Assembly (NCBI GenBank): GCA_018821245.1
Contig: JAHJMO010000016.1
Location: forward strand, 67,201 to 104,333
Source: Patescibacteria group bacterium
GTDB lineage: Bacteria; Patescibacteriota; Microgenomatia; UBA10105; UBA927
Direction of reading: 5' to 3'
Length of the DNA stretch: 37,133 bases
Part shown: positions 7,737 to 16,567 of the stretch, piece after piece
Position numbering within the stretch: position 1 is the stretch's first letter
How the letters are laid out: every line of letters begins with the position of its first letter
Made by a program: the position numbers and the translations under genes
The notes under the pieces: generated by a model
Database searches by the model: none
What the model saw: the letters and a program-made list of their open reading frames with translations, nothing else
What the model was told of the DNA's origin: nothing

Positions 7737-10130
7737 TTATCGTTGTAATCTTTTTAACAAGACATAACCGGCGGCAGAGAGAAGTATAACAAGTGTTACA
7801 CCACTTACGCCTACGCCCCGGATAAATGATGCGGGCAAGTAACGTAATTCTACCGTGTGTATTCCTGCCGGTACGATGACGGCTCGGAATACCCAATTGG
7901 CACGTAATATCGGTGAGTTCATCCCATCAATAGATGCCCTCCAATTACCATCGTCGGCGTCAGAGAGATAGAGAAGTTGCGGCGTTTGCGTTTTCGTCTC
8001 AAAGGTGACACGCGTCGGAGTATAGGAAAGGAGGCGTACTTCTCTGGTGGAATCTTGCAATAGTTTAAGAGGCTGATCATTTATTGCAATAAGTATTGAC
8101 TCGGTTGGATTAAAATCCGGTGAAAAAAATATGTTTTCGAATTCTTCTGCGGATCGGTAGGGGATCACGTCGTGAGTGAGAAAGTACCTCGGGGCCGCCT
8201 TCGTATTTTCAAAGACAGTCCAGCCGTTATCTTTCCACACAGGAGTAAACCTATCCGGAGGAAATGTGATCGCCGTTGATAAATTTTCTACCCGATCGAT
8301 GACATACCGGACACCCAACGCATCCAACATACGCAGACGATAAGGATTTGACGGAAGATCGTCCTGCCCATATCCCGGGGCAATTTCTGCCACACTTCTA
8401 TTGATATGAGTAAAATTGTGCTCAAATTTTCCGTTCTGTGAAGCGCGGAGAAGCTCGTTGTACCGGCGGATATTGAGGGCATCGAAGCCGTCGGGAGAAA
8501 ACAACCGGTAGTAGGTTGCAATGTTGGCATCAATTTTTGCTGTTCCATAACCCCAGAATCGATCTATACCGGAACGTTCCCGGAGGAAACTAACAATGTC
8601 TGTTTGTGGATAGAGATGCTGTGGCGGAGAAAACGGATTGAATTTATGAAATGCATAGAAAAGTTCACCAACGGTGATGAGTATTATGACAACCATGACG
8701 ATCGGTTTTTTTGATTTCCATGTCACCCCTGTCATCATGCTTGTGACAGTGCTGGCTGCTATAACGGTCGCAATCACCAGTTGCCGTATCGCTGTCGTGC
8801 GGTACGTGTCCGGGATGAAGAAAAGACAGGAGAGCCACGCTATCAGCAGTACCGGAATAACGATGACAACTGCTTTGAGCTGTGAGAATCGCTTTATGGA
8901 GTGAATATATCGGTCTACACCATACGCCGCAAGGACAGAGAGGGAAAATGACAAAATTCCCAGTAGTCTTGTGGGAGAGCTAGTGGAAAAGAGAGGAATT
9001 GGTACCATATAGATAAGTTCTGTCAGAGGATGGCGGACAACAAAGAAGATAATGATAAGAGACGTCAGAGCAAAGAATTTTGACTGGAAATAGTTTTTTA
9101 TGGTAGAGAAGGATAAGAGAGCAAAGAGTAACGGCGGGAGGCCGATAGATAACGTGAGTGCTACATAGGATGTTGATAGCCAGTAGGTACGCGTCGCCGG
9201 ATTGCCGAAAAAATCCGGCACTACTGCAACGATAAGCTGCCACGGTGCTATGAGCATGTTGGTGATAAAGAAGTCGTACGGAATGACTGAACGGGTTGAT
9301 TTTGCTAAAAGCTCAAGGCCGGGCAGGAGCTGTATTGCCCCAACCAAGAGTGTGATAAATGTAAGGGTGAAGAAACGCATGCGAAGTGCACGAATGTCGT
9401 GTTTATTTTTGCAGTGCAGGAAAGGTGAGAAGATAATGTAGAAAAGAACAACAAGAAAACTATAAAAGAAATCAAGCGGCAATCCGGCAAATAGTGAGGA
9501 CGTTAGAGCAATAACAAAGAGTATAAAAAAACGAGATGTGCTGACAGAAGTTGCTGACTCTATGGCGTAGATGGCCATGGGGAGCCAGAGCATGGCGTGG
9601 CCAACATTGTTGAATTCAAGCCATCTGGTCATATATGAAGAGTAGGCAAAGGCAATGCTTCCCAGGATCCCTCCCCATACACCTATACGTATTTTTCTAA
9701 GATAGAGATAGGTAAAAAATGACGCAAGAAGCGGTTGGATGAATATGAGAACAGACCAAGCCGCGGATTGTTCTATGATAAGGTAGAGCAAGTTGAACGG
9801 GTAAAAAATGGCGCTTTGATAGTTAGCAAGCAGAGGCGTTCCGGAAAAATTATATGGGTTCCATAAAGGGATATGTCCGCTTCGCAGTGCGCTTATTACG
9901 AGAGACCGCCAAGGAAAAAATTCAACGATTGCATCGAAGTATTGGGCTTTATTTGGTACAGCGCCTGCCGCATACCCACTGAATGAATACTGTCGCCATG
10001 GATTATATTCGGAGAGAAGAAGGTCTCCCGGGAACGGGACAAGGCCAAAGAATACTGTTTTATAAAAAAACACACAGACAATAACGGCAAGAACAAGAAA
10101 GGGCCAATAGATTTTGAGTAAGCGGCTCAT
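7737..10130 (-). CDS. YfhO-family membrane glycosyltransferase, full length
   Basis: This 797-residue protein is the complete YfhO-type copy of the window. It has an N-terminal helix, Asp66 ahead of FFPWR, the signature WNPYNFSGTPLLANYQ from residue 90, and multiple hydrophobic helices up to about residue 500. A soluble extracytoplasmic domain follows, ending NWRASIDGMNSPILRANWVFRAV, and then a final membrane helix (GVGVSGVTLVILLSAAGYVLL) and a basic tail. The presumed role is extracytoplasmic transfer of a sugar from polyprenyl phosphate. Its ATG overlaps the TGA of the upstream minus-strand gene (ATGA), so the two form an operon. It is convergent with the methyltransferase gene on the other strand. 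Confidence 0.9.
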   Translation of the reverse strand: MSRLLKIYWPFLVLAVIVCVFFYKTVFFGLVPFPGDLLLSEYNPWRQYSFSGYAAGAVPNKAQYFDAIVEFFPWRSLVISALRSGHIPLWNPYNFSGTPLLANYQSAIFYPFNLLYLIIEQSAAWSVLIFIQPLLASFFTYLYLRKIRIGVWGGILGSIAFAYSSYMTRWLEFNNVGHAMLWLPMAIYAIESATSVSTSRFFILFVIALTSSLFAGLPLDFFYSFLVVLFYIIFSPFLHCKNKHDIRALRMRFFTLTFITLLVGAIQLLPGLELLAKSTRSVIPYDFFITNMLIAPWQLIVAVVPDFFGNPATRTYWLSTSYVALTLSIGLPPLLFALLSFSTIKNYFQSKFFALTSLIIIFFVVRHPLTELIYMVPIPLFSTSSPTRLLGILSFSLSVLAAYGVDRYIHSIKRFSQLKAVVIVIPVLLIAWLSCLFFIPDTYRTTAIRQLVIATVIAASTVTSMMTGVTWKSKKPIVMVVIILITVGELFYAFHKFNPFSPPQHLYPQTDIVSFLRERSGIDRFWGYGTAKIDANIATYYRLFSPDGFDALNIRRYNELLRASQNGKFEHNFTHINRSVAEIAPGYGQDDLPSNPYRLRMLDALGVRYVIDRVENLSTAITFPPDRFTPVWKDNGWTVFENTKAAPRYFLTHDVIPYRSAEEFENIFFSPDFNPTESILIAINDQPLKLLQDSTREVRLLSYTPTRVTFETKTQTPQLLYLSDADDGNWRASIDGMNSPILRANWVFRAVIVPAGIHTVELRYLPASFIRGVGVSGVTLVILLSAAGYVLLKRLQR

Positions 10131-11851
10131 TGGGTTATGGTATACACAAAGTCCTGATCAAATTGTACAGCAAGTCGCAACTTACGTGATTGAGACAATT
10201 GTTCCCTTAGCGATGTCCATTTCTTGTCGTCATACTGCCGCGAATGAACGATGATGTAGTCGATGCGTTTTTGCTTGAGAAACGAAATGGAATATTCGGA
10301 AGGAAAAGAATCAAGCGCTATTACCGCGTCATGATATGACTGCGGAATATATCCGCTGTACCCGTTTATGGTTGTTTTGAGATGATAGCCGGCGAAATAC
10401 ACTCGATATGTTTCCGTTGCCAGCGGATCATTTTGTGTTAGAGCGTCATAGTGTTTTTCGACCTGTTGCTCTATGGGTGTTGACCCCGTTTCGATAGCCG
10501 CAATCGGCAGTTCTATGATCGGACCATCACCCCCCTGATTTTTTAACCATTGATATACAGGGGGAGCCTGCCGGTACGAGGAGACAATTACGGTCCGGAC
10601 AGGAGCTTGCCAAACCTCAAGCAGGAACAGCATTCCCGTCACAAGGCTAACCCATGGGTATTTTTTAAAGAATTTCGCGTACGTAAGGGTCATTGCGGCA
10701 AGAAGCGACAACGAAAGTGCAGTAAGGACGGAGAACCGTGAGGGAACGCGGATAATCTGAAGCGGCGGGAAAAGTTTGTATGCATAATAATAGGGCATGC
10801 GGATATATCCTGTATCAAACGGACCCACAGTAAACGGCCGTTCCGGACCAAATGAGAGGAGAAAAGAAATAATAGCAAGGCCCCCAAAAGCGATGGCTAT
10901 AGTGCGGAGTTTTTTGGGTATGACAAACCACGACAGTAATGCCAGTACAATCACTGTACTCGTCAGGTAGAGTGCACGCTCTCCTTCTTTGGTGGGGAGA
11001 ATTTTGCCGGTAAATAGGGTATTTTTTGTAACCGCAGTGTAATCCTCCTGATAGGCTCCCCGTGCGGATGCTTCCGCCAGGCTCCGTTGGATTTCCGGAT
11101 GTTCAGCCTTGAGGCGAATATAGGGGAAATGCAGGACAATAAGAATTGTAATAACAGGGATAACGAAAAGGAGTACGCTTTTTACGTACACGTTCAAGTT
11201 GACCGATTTTTTTTGTTGTCGAGGCAGGGCGAGGGCAATTCCTCCGACAATGAGTACACCTACGCTTGCAAAAATACCCAAGTATACCGATGATGCGGCG
11301 TTTGCAATAAAAAAAATTGAGAACAAAAAAGCATTTGCACGTTTTCCGTCATCGAGAAATCGGAGCAGGAAATAAAACAGATATGGCAGCCATTGACTGC
11401 TTATCATTGGAAGATGCGCTATTTGACCCAAGCGGGGCAGAGAAAAGGCATAGAACAGGCCGGCAAGCAGAGACGGTAGATTCTGTTTAGTGATGCGTCT
11501 GGCCAACAGAAACATACCGAGTCCCGCAAGAGGAAAGGTCAGGAGAATATAGATATTCTCCGCCAGAACCGGGTTGTTGCTTATCCAAAGAATAGGAGCA
11601 GTGAGAGCGGTTTGTAAGAATAGCGTGTCTGACAAGGCCAATGTATTGGTAGTGGGGAAATATATGTTGGTGTCCAAAAGATGGCGAAAGCCATGGGTGA
11701 ACGATTGCCAGTTATGAACAAGGTTCCATGCATAAAACAAGGGATCCCCTGCATCTACCACACTGTTTCCCGCATGAAGCGCCAGCGGCCAAAAGAAAAG
11801 AAGGCTTATGATGGTATAAAGGGAAAAAATATAGATAAGCACCCTTCTCAT
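10127..11851 (-). CDS. GT-C-like polytopic membrane protein
   Basis: The 574-residue product begins with a membrane helix followed by an extracytoplasmic loop containing VVDAGDPLFYAWNL (Asp33, Asp36), then about ten more hydrophobic segments (for example NIYILLTFPLAGLGMFLLARRI) and a C-terminal soluble part rich in YDALTQNDPLATETYRVY-type sequence. An early acidic motif in the first loop plus a polytopic core is the usual plan of GT-C glycosyltransferases that use lipid-phosphate sugars, but no named family motif identifies the donor. It is the first gene of a two-gene minus-strand operon and shares a start/stop overlap with the YfhO gene. A probable promoter lies at 11860-11889. Confidence 0.7.
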   Translation of the reverse strand: MRRVLIYIFSLYTIISLLFFWPLALHAGNSVVDAGDPLFYAWNLVHNWQSFTHGFRHLLDTNIYFPTTNTLALSDTLFLQTALTAPILWISNNPVLAENIYILLTFPLAGLGMFLLARRITKQNLPSLLAGLFYAFSLPRLGQIAHLPMISSQWLPYLFYFLLRFLDDGKRANAFLFSIFFIANAASSVYLGIFASVGVLIVGGIALALPRQQKKSVNLNVYVKSVLLFVIPVITILIVLHFPYIRLKAEHPEIQRSLAEASARGAYQEDYTAVTKNTLFTGKILPTKEGERALYLTSTVIVLALLSWFVIPKKLRTIAIAFGGLAIISFLLSFGPERPFTVGPFDTGYIRMPYYYAYKLFPPLQIIRVPSRFSVLTALSLSLLAAMTLTYAKFFKKYPWVSLVTGMLFLLEVWQAPVRTVIVSSYRQAPPVYQWLKNQGGDGPIIELPIAAIETGSTPIEQQVEKHYDALTQNDPLATETYRVYFAGYHLKTTINGYSGYIPQSYHDAVIALDSFPSEYSISFLKQKRIDYIIVHSRQYDDKKWTSLREQLSQSRKLRLAVQFDQDFVYTITQ

Positions 11852-11859
11852 TACAGCGT

Positions 11860-11889
11860 ATCATACTAGATCTTACGCTTAGTTGCCAA
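11860..11889 (-). promoter_or_regulatory. sigma70-like promoter for the minus-strand operon
   Basis: On the minus strand TTGGCA (11884-11889) is followed after 18 bp by TATGAT (11860-11865), each 5/6 to consensus. The predicted start of transcription is only a few bases before the ATG at 11851, so the leader would be very short. The -35 box overlaps the -35 box of the opposite promoter. Confidence 0.5.
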
Positions 11890-11912
11890 ACATATGCGCC
11901 TTTCTGTAGAAT
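11883..11912 (+). promoter_or_regulatory. sigma70-like promoter for the plus-strand operon starting at 11926
   Basis: TTGCCA (11883-11888, 5/6) and TAGAAT (11907-11912, 5/6) are separated by 18 bp. The predicted start of transcription lies roughly seven bases before ATG 11926. The box sits in the 74-bp divergent gap and shares bases with the minus-strand -35 element, so the two promoters may compete or be regulated together. Confidence 0.5.
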
Positions 11913-11925
11913 CGAGCTATATAGT

Positions 11926-13176
11926 ATGTTGTCCACCCTTGATTCTTTACTTTTACTCCTTTTAGCTCTTCCGATCCCCTTGCGTTACCGTCTGTTGCCT
12001 GTAGAAGGTACGCCGTACTGGTTATTTGGCATACTGTTTCTTTTGATATTCGGCAATATCTTCTTGTCTCTGTATCCGCCGCGTAAGATCTCCAAATACA
12101 TAGAACAGATCAAAACTCTCATTGTTTGGCTTGTATTGATCATTGTTGTGGGTGGAGTAACCGTGACGGCAATCGTTGATCGAAGCAAAACTGCTCCCCA
12201 GTTAGGTGTGCATGACATCATACTGCAACAGGAAGGCGCGATGCGCTATCTTCTTGAGGGGAAAAATCCCTACAAAGAAACATATTTTGGAACATTGCTT
12301 GAGAGTTGGAACTATGACGAGCAAGGCAAGCCGGCGGTTAATCCTGCTTTGTATCATTTTGTTATGCCCCCATGGTATCTCCTGTTTCCATTCGCATTCT
12401 ATTTTTTAAGTGTTCCGTTTTTCGGTTTTTTTGACGGTCGTATGGCGCTTTTGTTTTGTTTATTGGGAATGCTTATTCTTCTTTGGAGATGGTTTGCCGA
12501 TAAAAGAATAGCACGCGTTGCCATGATTCTTGCGGTTCTTGCCCCCGGAATTGTTGATTATTTTATAGAAGGAAGGAGCGACACATTTGCGCTTTTTTGG
12601 CTTATTTGGTCGTTATATTTATTGGACCGCAGGAAACTATTATTGTCGGCTGTTATGTTTGGGCTTGCAGTCACCAGCAAACAAACAATCTGGTTTGCCG
12701 TGCCTTTCTATTTGGTTTACGTGTGGATTGGTATAAAAACAAAAGTGCGCGGACGCGTGAGCGCAATAATTCTGGTTTTTGCAGTTGTAGCAGCCTTGAC
12801 GCTTCCTTTTCTTTTGTGGGATCCGAAAGCGTTTGTCGACAGCACGGTTTTTTACTTAAGCGGCAACACGTCGTACGGATATCCGATATCCGGTTATGGT
12901 TTGGGAATGGTTTTGTATTCATTGGGAGTAATCCGTGATATACACGAGTATTATCCTTTTATTTTATGGCAGGCCGTTTTCGGTTTGCCTGTGATCATGG
13001 GATCGCTTTGGTTTCTTATACAAAAGCCGGGCATCGTTCGGCTTTTGGCCGGGTATGGCGCCAGTCTTGGGGTAATCTGGTATATGAGCAGATATTTCAA
13101 CAATAGCCACATAGGATATCTTGCCGTTGTATTTTTGCTGGCAATACTTAAACAATGGGATGAGCAAAAGGTATGA
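11926..13176 (+). CDS. GT-C glycosyltransferase, GT87/DUF2029-like
   Basis: The 416-residue protein has about ten hydrophobic segments. The first large loop carries HDIILQQEGAMRYLLEGKNPY with Asp97, Glu103 and the GKNPY motif at 112-116, and then PALYHFVMPPWYLLFPF. An acidic loop followed by GxNPY and Pro-rich loop is the pattern of GT87-type polyprenyl-phosphate-mannose-dependent transferases, and GLAVTSKQTIWFAVPF fits the later family helix. The predicted activity is sugar transfer from polyprenyl-phosphate sugar on the outer face of the membrane. It is the first gene of a long plus-strand operon with its own promoter, and its TGA overlaps the next ATG. Confidence 0.75.
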   Translation: MLSTLDSLLLLLLALPIPLRYRLLPVEGTPYWLFGILFLLIFGNIFLSLYPPRKISKYIEQIKTLIVWLVLIIVVGGVTVTAIVDRSKTAPQLGVHDIILQQEGAMRYLLEGKNPYKETYFGTLLESWNYDEQGKPAVNPALYHFVMPPWYLLFPFAFYFLSVPFFGFFDGRMALLFCLLGMLILLWRWFADKRIARVAMILAVLAPGIVDYFIEGRSDTFALFWLIWSLYLLDRRKLLLSAVMFGLAVTSKQTIWFAVPFYLVYVWIGIKTKVRGRVSAIILVFAVVAALTLPFLLWDPKAFVDSTVFYLSGNTSYGYPISGYGLGMVLYSLGVIRDIHEYYPFILWQAVFGLPVIMGSLWFLIQKPGIVRLLAGYGASLGVIWYMSRYFNNSHIGYLAVVFLLAILKQWDEQKV

Positions 13177-14837
13177 AAAATCATTGGAGTCTGAAACACT
13201 TTGTCATCATCGGAATAATACTGTTATCGGCTCTGTTTTTGCGGATATATAAGGTTGATCAGATTCCGCCGTCGCTTTCGTGGGATGAGGTGTCGATAGG
13301 GTATAACGCGTATAGCATCCTTAAGACCGGAAGAGACGAGCATGGAAGGTTTTTGCCGCTTGATGCTTTTGCCGCATACGGAGATTATAAACCGCCTCTG
13401 GCAATTTATTTTACAGTACCGTTTGTTGCGGTATTTGGATTAAATGAACTCTCTGTGCGACTGCCATCCGCACTTTTTGGGACTCTTACAGTGCTAATGA
13501 CGTACTTTCTCGTCAAAGAGCTATTTAGTAAGAAACTTTATAGACTTTATAGACTTTCGACATTTGACTTGCCAACAACAGCGATGCTGTTGTTGGCAAT
13601 CTCTCCCTGGCACATCAACATGTCCCGTGCGGGTTTTGAGGCAAATATCGCATTGTTTTTTATTATTCTGGGTGTTTACTTTATTTTGCTCGCCCGTGAG
13701 AAGCGTGCGTATTGGTACGTAGCCTGGATACCGTTTGTTGCGTCAGTATATACATTTAATAGCGCCCGGTATTTTGCTCCATTATTTGCGTTGGTACTTT
13801 TTCTGTTTTTCCTGAAAGATATAAAAAAACATTGGAAAGAATTTATTACCGGCGTCATAATTGCTCTGGTAATTTTACTTCCTATTGTTCCACATCTGCT
13901 GTCTAAAGAAGCACGGCTTCGATTCGCTGAAGTTAATATTTTTACTGACAGCTCTGTCGTAGCGACAGCAAATGAGCGCATGGCATATGACGGAAATTCC
14001 CTGTTAAGTAAAATAGTTCATAACAGAAGATTAGGGTATACACTGTCATATCTGCGGCATTTTGCAGATAATTTACAACCTTCATTTTTGTTTATTCAGG
14101 GTGATGGGAATCCGAAATTTTCAACCCGTGCCGTTGGGCAGTTATATATTATTGAAGCGCCGCTTATTGCAATGGGAATATTATCCATGTTTTCCGCATA
14201 TCCCAAAATTGCCTGGATACTTATTTTGTGGATTATATTGGCAATATTTCCTGCGGCAACAGCCCGCGAAACACCGCATGCACTGCGGATTTTGAATTCG
14301 CTTCCGACATGGCAGATTTTCATTGCGTTTGGAATTATGAGATTGGTAAATTTCGAAATAAAAGTAATCCGCAAATACAATAAAATAATCCGTTATTCGA
14401 TAATCGCTATTTTGCTGTGTGTATATGGTTTTAGTGTCGGATATTATGTACATAATTATTATTCACATTACGCAAAGAAATATTCCGGAGAATGGCAATA
14501 TGGATACAGGGAGGCAGTGCAATACGCCGAGAGCGTAAAAGACAGGTATGACACGATTGTACTGACCAAGCAAATCGGCAGACCGTATATGTATACGCTG
14601 TTTTACGGCCGTTACGACCCGCAATATTTTTGGGATACGAAGGATGCATATTTTGATATTGCCGGTTTTTACAATGTTGACGGCTTTGGAAAATATAGAT
14701 TTGTGAGCGGTGGCGCTTTGGATTACCCGGGGCGCGTCCTCTATATTCTGCCGCCAACACACGTACCTGATAATATAGATGTCTTAAATACTATACGACG
14801 AGTAGACGGCGAGTCGGCGCTGGTGATATTTCAATAA
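13173..14837 (+). CDS. PMT/ArnT-like (GT39-type) membrane glycosyltransferase, copy 1
   Basis: The 554-residue protein shows the GT39/ArnT plan: one helix, then SWDE (Asp38, Glu39), SIGYNAYSILKTGRDEHG, DYKPP (71-75), the RLPSA helix, VKELF, and the LLAISPWHI-x3-SRAGFEAN block. Such enzymes transfer a sugar from polyprenyl phosphate to an extracytoplasmic acceptor. Residues about 121-136 (KLYRLYRLSTFDLPTT) form an insert between VKELF and the SPWHI block and are encoded by short tandem repeats followed by a perfect hairpin. The gene is a tandem paralogue of the next one, with the same motif order and the same insert. The ATG overlaps the previous TGA. Confidence 0.88.
   Translation: MKNHWSLKHFVIIGIILLSALFLRIYKVDQIPPSLSWDEVSIGYNAYSILKTGRDEHGRFLPLDAFAAYGDYKPPLAIYFTVPFVAVFGLNELSVRLPSALFGTLTVLMTYFLVKELFSKKLYRLYRLSTFDLPTTAMLLLAISPWHINMSRAGFEANIALFFIILGVYFILLAREKRAYWYVAWIPFVASVYTFNSARYFAPLFALVLFLFFLKDIKKHWKEFITGVIIALVILLPIVPHLLSKEARLRFAEVNIFTDSSVVATANERMAYDGNSLLSKIVHNRRLGYTLSYLRHFADNLQPSFLFIQGDGNPKFSTRAVGQLYIIEAPLIAMGILSMFSAYPKIAWILILWIILAIFPAATARETPHALRILNSLPTWQIFIAFGIMRLVNFEIKVIRKYNKIIRYSIIAILLCVYGFSVGYYVHNYYSHYAKKYSGEWQYGYREAVQYAESVKDRYDTIVLTKQIGRPYMYTLFYGRYDPQYFWDTKDAYFDIAGFYNVDGFGKYRFVSGGALDYPGRVLYILPPTHVPDNIDVLNTIRRVDGESALVIFQ
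13536..13572 (+). repeat. mixed 9-bp and 7-bp tandem array inside the first PMT-like gene
   Basis: Two copies of CTTTATAGA (13536-13553) run into three degenerate 7-bp units, GACTTTC (13552-13558), GACATTT (13559-13565) and GACTTGC (13566-13572). The array is in frame and encodes a Leu/Tyr/Arg-rich insert. The same unit type occurs at 15191-15227 and 22790-22817. Confidence 0.75.
13569..13599 (+). repeat. perfect 14-bp inverted repeat with a 3-nt loop in coding sequence
   Basis: TTGCCAACAACAGC (13569-13582) pairs without mismatch with 13586-13599 across the loop GAT. It lies directly after the 7-bp array and encodes LPTTAMLLLAI. The right arm encodes the conserved helix of the family, the left arm the less conserved insert. 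Confidence 0.9.
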
Positions 14838-14839
14838 AT

Positions 14840-16501
14840 ATGAAGAAACAGGGTCGGATGATCATATTGGGGGTAATCATTCTTCTTGCCGTTATTGTAC
14901 GGTTTTGGCATTTAGGAGGGGTGCCACCGAGCCCTGATTGGGATGAGGCAGCTCTTGGGTACAATGCATATAGCATTTTGAAGACCGCAAGAGATGAGTA
15001 CGGAACATTTCTTCCTTTGGCTCTTCGCTCCTACGACGATTACAAGCCGCCGCTTTATATGTATTTGACTGTTCCTTCGGTTGCGGTATTCGGTCTTAAC
15101 ACATGGGCCGTCCGGCTGCCGTCTGCGATTTTTGGCATATTAGCAGTCATCGGGACGTATTTTTTAGTAAAAGAACTATTTGATCAGAAACTTTATAGAC
15201 TTTCGACTTTACAGACTTTTTACTTGCCGACAATAGCTTCGCTATTGTTGGCAATTTCCCCGTGGCACATCCAGTTTTCCCGTATTGCATTTGAAGCAAA
15301 CATAGGAATAACGCTTAATATTTGGGGCGCTTATCTATTGTTGAGGGGAAGAGCATCGTCTTTTGCTTTAAGCATAAGCGCATTTCTTTTCGGCTTGTCA
15401 ATGTATGCGTATCATAGCGAGCGGATCTTTGTACCATTGCTTGTATCGCTTCTGGCGGTTTTATATTGGAAAGACCTGTGGGTAAATAAACGAAGAGTTA
15501 TCACCGCTTTTATTGTCGGAATACTAACCATACTACCGTTGGTTGCGGTATTTACAAATCCCACAACGCTCATGCGGTTGCGCGGAACCAGCTCGTTGTC
15601 CGATCAAACAGCTCTTCTGTCTGACAGCGTACAGCTTTTAGAAGATGATATTAAAGCAGGAAATAAGATTGGTATGGTATTTGATAACAGACGGATTGTG
15701 TGGGCAAAAACCGTACTGGATGGCTATTTATCTCATTTTTCCTTTAAGTGGTTGTTTTTAGACGGTGACCAGCCCAGACATCACGCTCCCGACATGGGGC
15801 TTTTGTATCTTTGGGAATTACCGTTTTTGTTGTGGGGCATGTCGAGTGTTTGGAAAAAAGGCGGAAAGATAGCCATAGTATTATTTGGATGGATGATTAT
15901 TTCACCAATTCCGGCGTCAGTAACAACGGGGCTTCCGCACGCTGTTCGTACCCTCGTGTTTCTTCCGGTATTTCAGGTATTTACTGCGGTTGGAATATGC
16001 CAGTTTATAAAGAAAGCGTTGAGCGTTAAGCGTAAAGTATTTGCGTTACCCTTATCCAGTCTCTTTTTATCTTTTACCTTTTTACTTTTTACTTTTAACT
16101 TTCTTTACTATCTTCACATGTATTTTGTACACATGAACAGGGAATATTCCGAATATTGGCAATACGGGTATAAACAGGCAGTAGAATACGCCCAAGAGAA
16201 TAAAGAACAATATAAGAAAATTGTAGTTTCTACAAAACTGGAACAACCCCATATGTTTTTCCTTTTTTATACGAAATACGATCCCAAAAAGTATTTAGCT
16301 GAAGGCGGGACAGCATCCGGCGGTTTTGCTGAGTACAGGAATAAATTTGACGTTTATGAATTTCGACCGATTGACTGGAACAAGGAAGAGAAAGACGGAT
16401 CCATCCTTTATATCGGCACGCCAAACGAAATCCCTATGGCAAACCTGCAAACGCTAAATTACCTCAATGGCGAAAAAGCGATGCAGATTGCGGATCGCTA
16501 G
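14840..16501 (+). CDS. PMT/ArnT-like (GT39-type) membrane glycosyltransferase, copy 2
   Basis: The 553-residue product parallels its upstream neighbour: PDWDEAALGYNAYSILKT (Asp35, Glu36), DDYKPP (66-71), RLPSA, VKELF and LLLAISPWHIQFSRIAFEANIG, followed by about eight further hydrophobic helices and a C-terminal soluble part with QYGYKQAVEYA. It is a predicted polyprenyl-phosphate-sugar-dependent transferase acting outside the membrane. The two genes are an old tandem duplication with 2 bp between them, and they may differ in acceptor or donor. Three separate short tandem arrays lie in this one gene (15191-15227, 16016-16043, 16063-16105), the last two building the variable loop and helix before YYLHMYFVHMN. 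Confidence 0.88.
   Translation: MKKQGRMIILGVIILLAVIVRFWHLGGVPPSPDWDEAALGYNAYSILKTARDEYGTFLPLALRSYDDYKPPLYMYLTVPSVAVFGLNTWAVRLPSAIFGILAVIGTYFLVKELFDQKLYRLSTLQTFYLPTIASLLLAISPWHIQFSRIAFEANIGITLNIWGAYLLLRGRASSFALSISAFLFGLSMYAYHSERIFVPLLVSLLAVLYWKDLWVNKRRVITAFIVGILTILPLVAVFTNPTTLMRLRGTSSLSDQTALLSDSVQLLEDDIKAGNKIGMVFDNRRIVWAKTVLDGYLSHFSFKWLFLDGDQPRHHAPDMGLLYLWELPFLLWGMSSVWKKGGKIAIVLFGWMIISPIPASVTTGLPHAVRTLVFLPVFQVFTAVGICQFIKKALSVKRKVFALPLSSLFLSFTFLLFTFNFLYYLHMYFVHMNREYSEYWQYGYKQAVEYAQENKEQYKKIVVSTKLEQPHMFFLFYTKYDPKKYLAEGGTASGGFAEYRNKFDVYEFRPIDWNKEEKDGSILYIGTPNEIPMANLQTLNYLNGEKAMQIADR
15191..15227 (+). repeat. mixed 9-bp and 7-bp tandem array inside the second PMT-like gene
   Basis: Units starting with CTTT or CTT alternate with spacing 9, 7, 9 and 7: CTTTATAGA, CTTTCGA, CTTTACAGA, CTTTTTA. 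The total length (32 bp) equals that in the paralogue, although the order of 9- and 7-bp units differs. The encoded residues are LYRLSTLQTFYLP. Confidence 0.75.
15224..15254 (+). repeat. 14-bp inverted repeat with a 3-nt loop, paralogous to 13569-13599
   Basis: TTGCCGACAATAGC (15224-15237) pairs with 15241-15254 across TTC: 13 Watson-Crick pairs and one G-T wobble. Compared with the first copy, one pair has changed from C-G to T-A on both arms, so the stem was kept by a double change. Confidence 0.88.
16016..16043 (+). repeat. 7-bp tandem array, unit GCGTTRA
   Basis: Three units, GCGTTGA (16016-16022), GCGTTAA (16023-16029) and GCGTAAA (16030-16036), are followed by a degenerate fourth. They lie in frame in the second PMT-like gene and encode ALSVKRKV. 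Confidence 0.6.
16063..16105 (+). repeat. 7-bp tandem array, unit CTTTTTA
   Basis: Six units begin at 16063, 16071, 16078, 16085, 16092 and 16099: two exact adjacent CTTTTTA copies (16078-16091), plus CTTTTTA, CTTTTAC, CTTTTAA and CTTTCTT. The array encodes a Phe/Leu-rich hydrophobic stretch (LFLSFTFLLFTFNFL) that forms a predicted membrane helix. Confidence 0.7.
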
Positions 16502-16567
16502 ATATGAAACAATACTCTCAACAATTGCCCGCAGGATTTATTGTTCAGAAACGCATGGATGAATCGT

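Noticed and set aside
16221-16235. Small inverted repeat TTGTAG-TTT-CTACAA in the second PMT-like gene
   Set aside because: Arms of 6 bp are expected by chance in this length of sequence and there is no partner in the paralogue.
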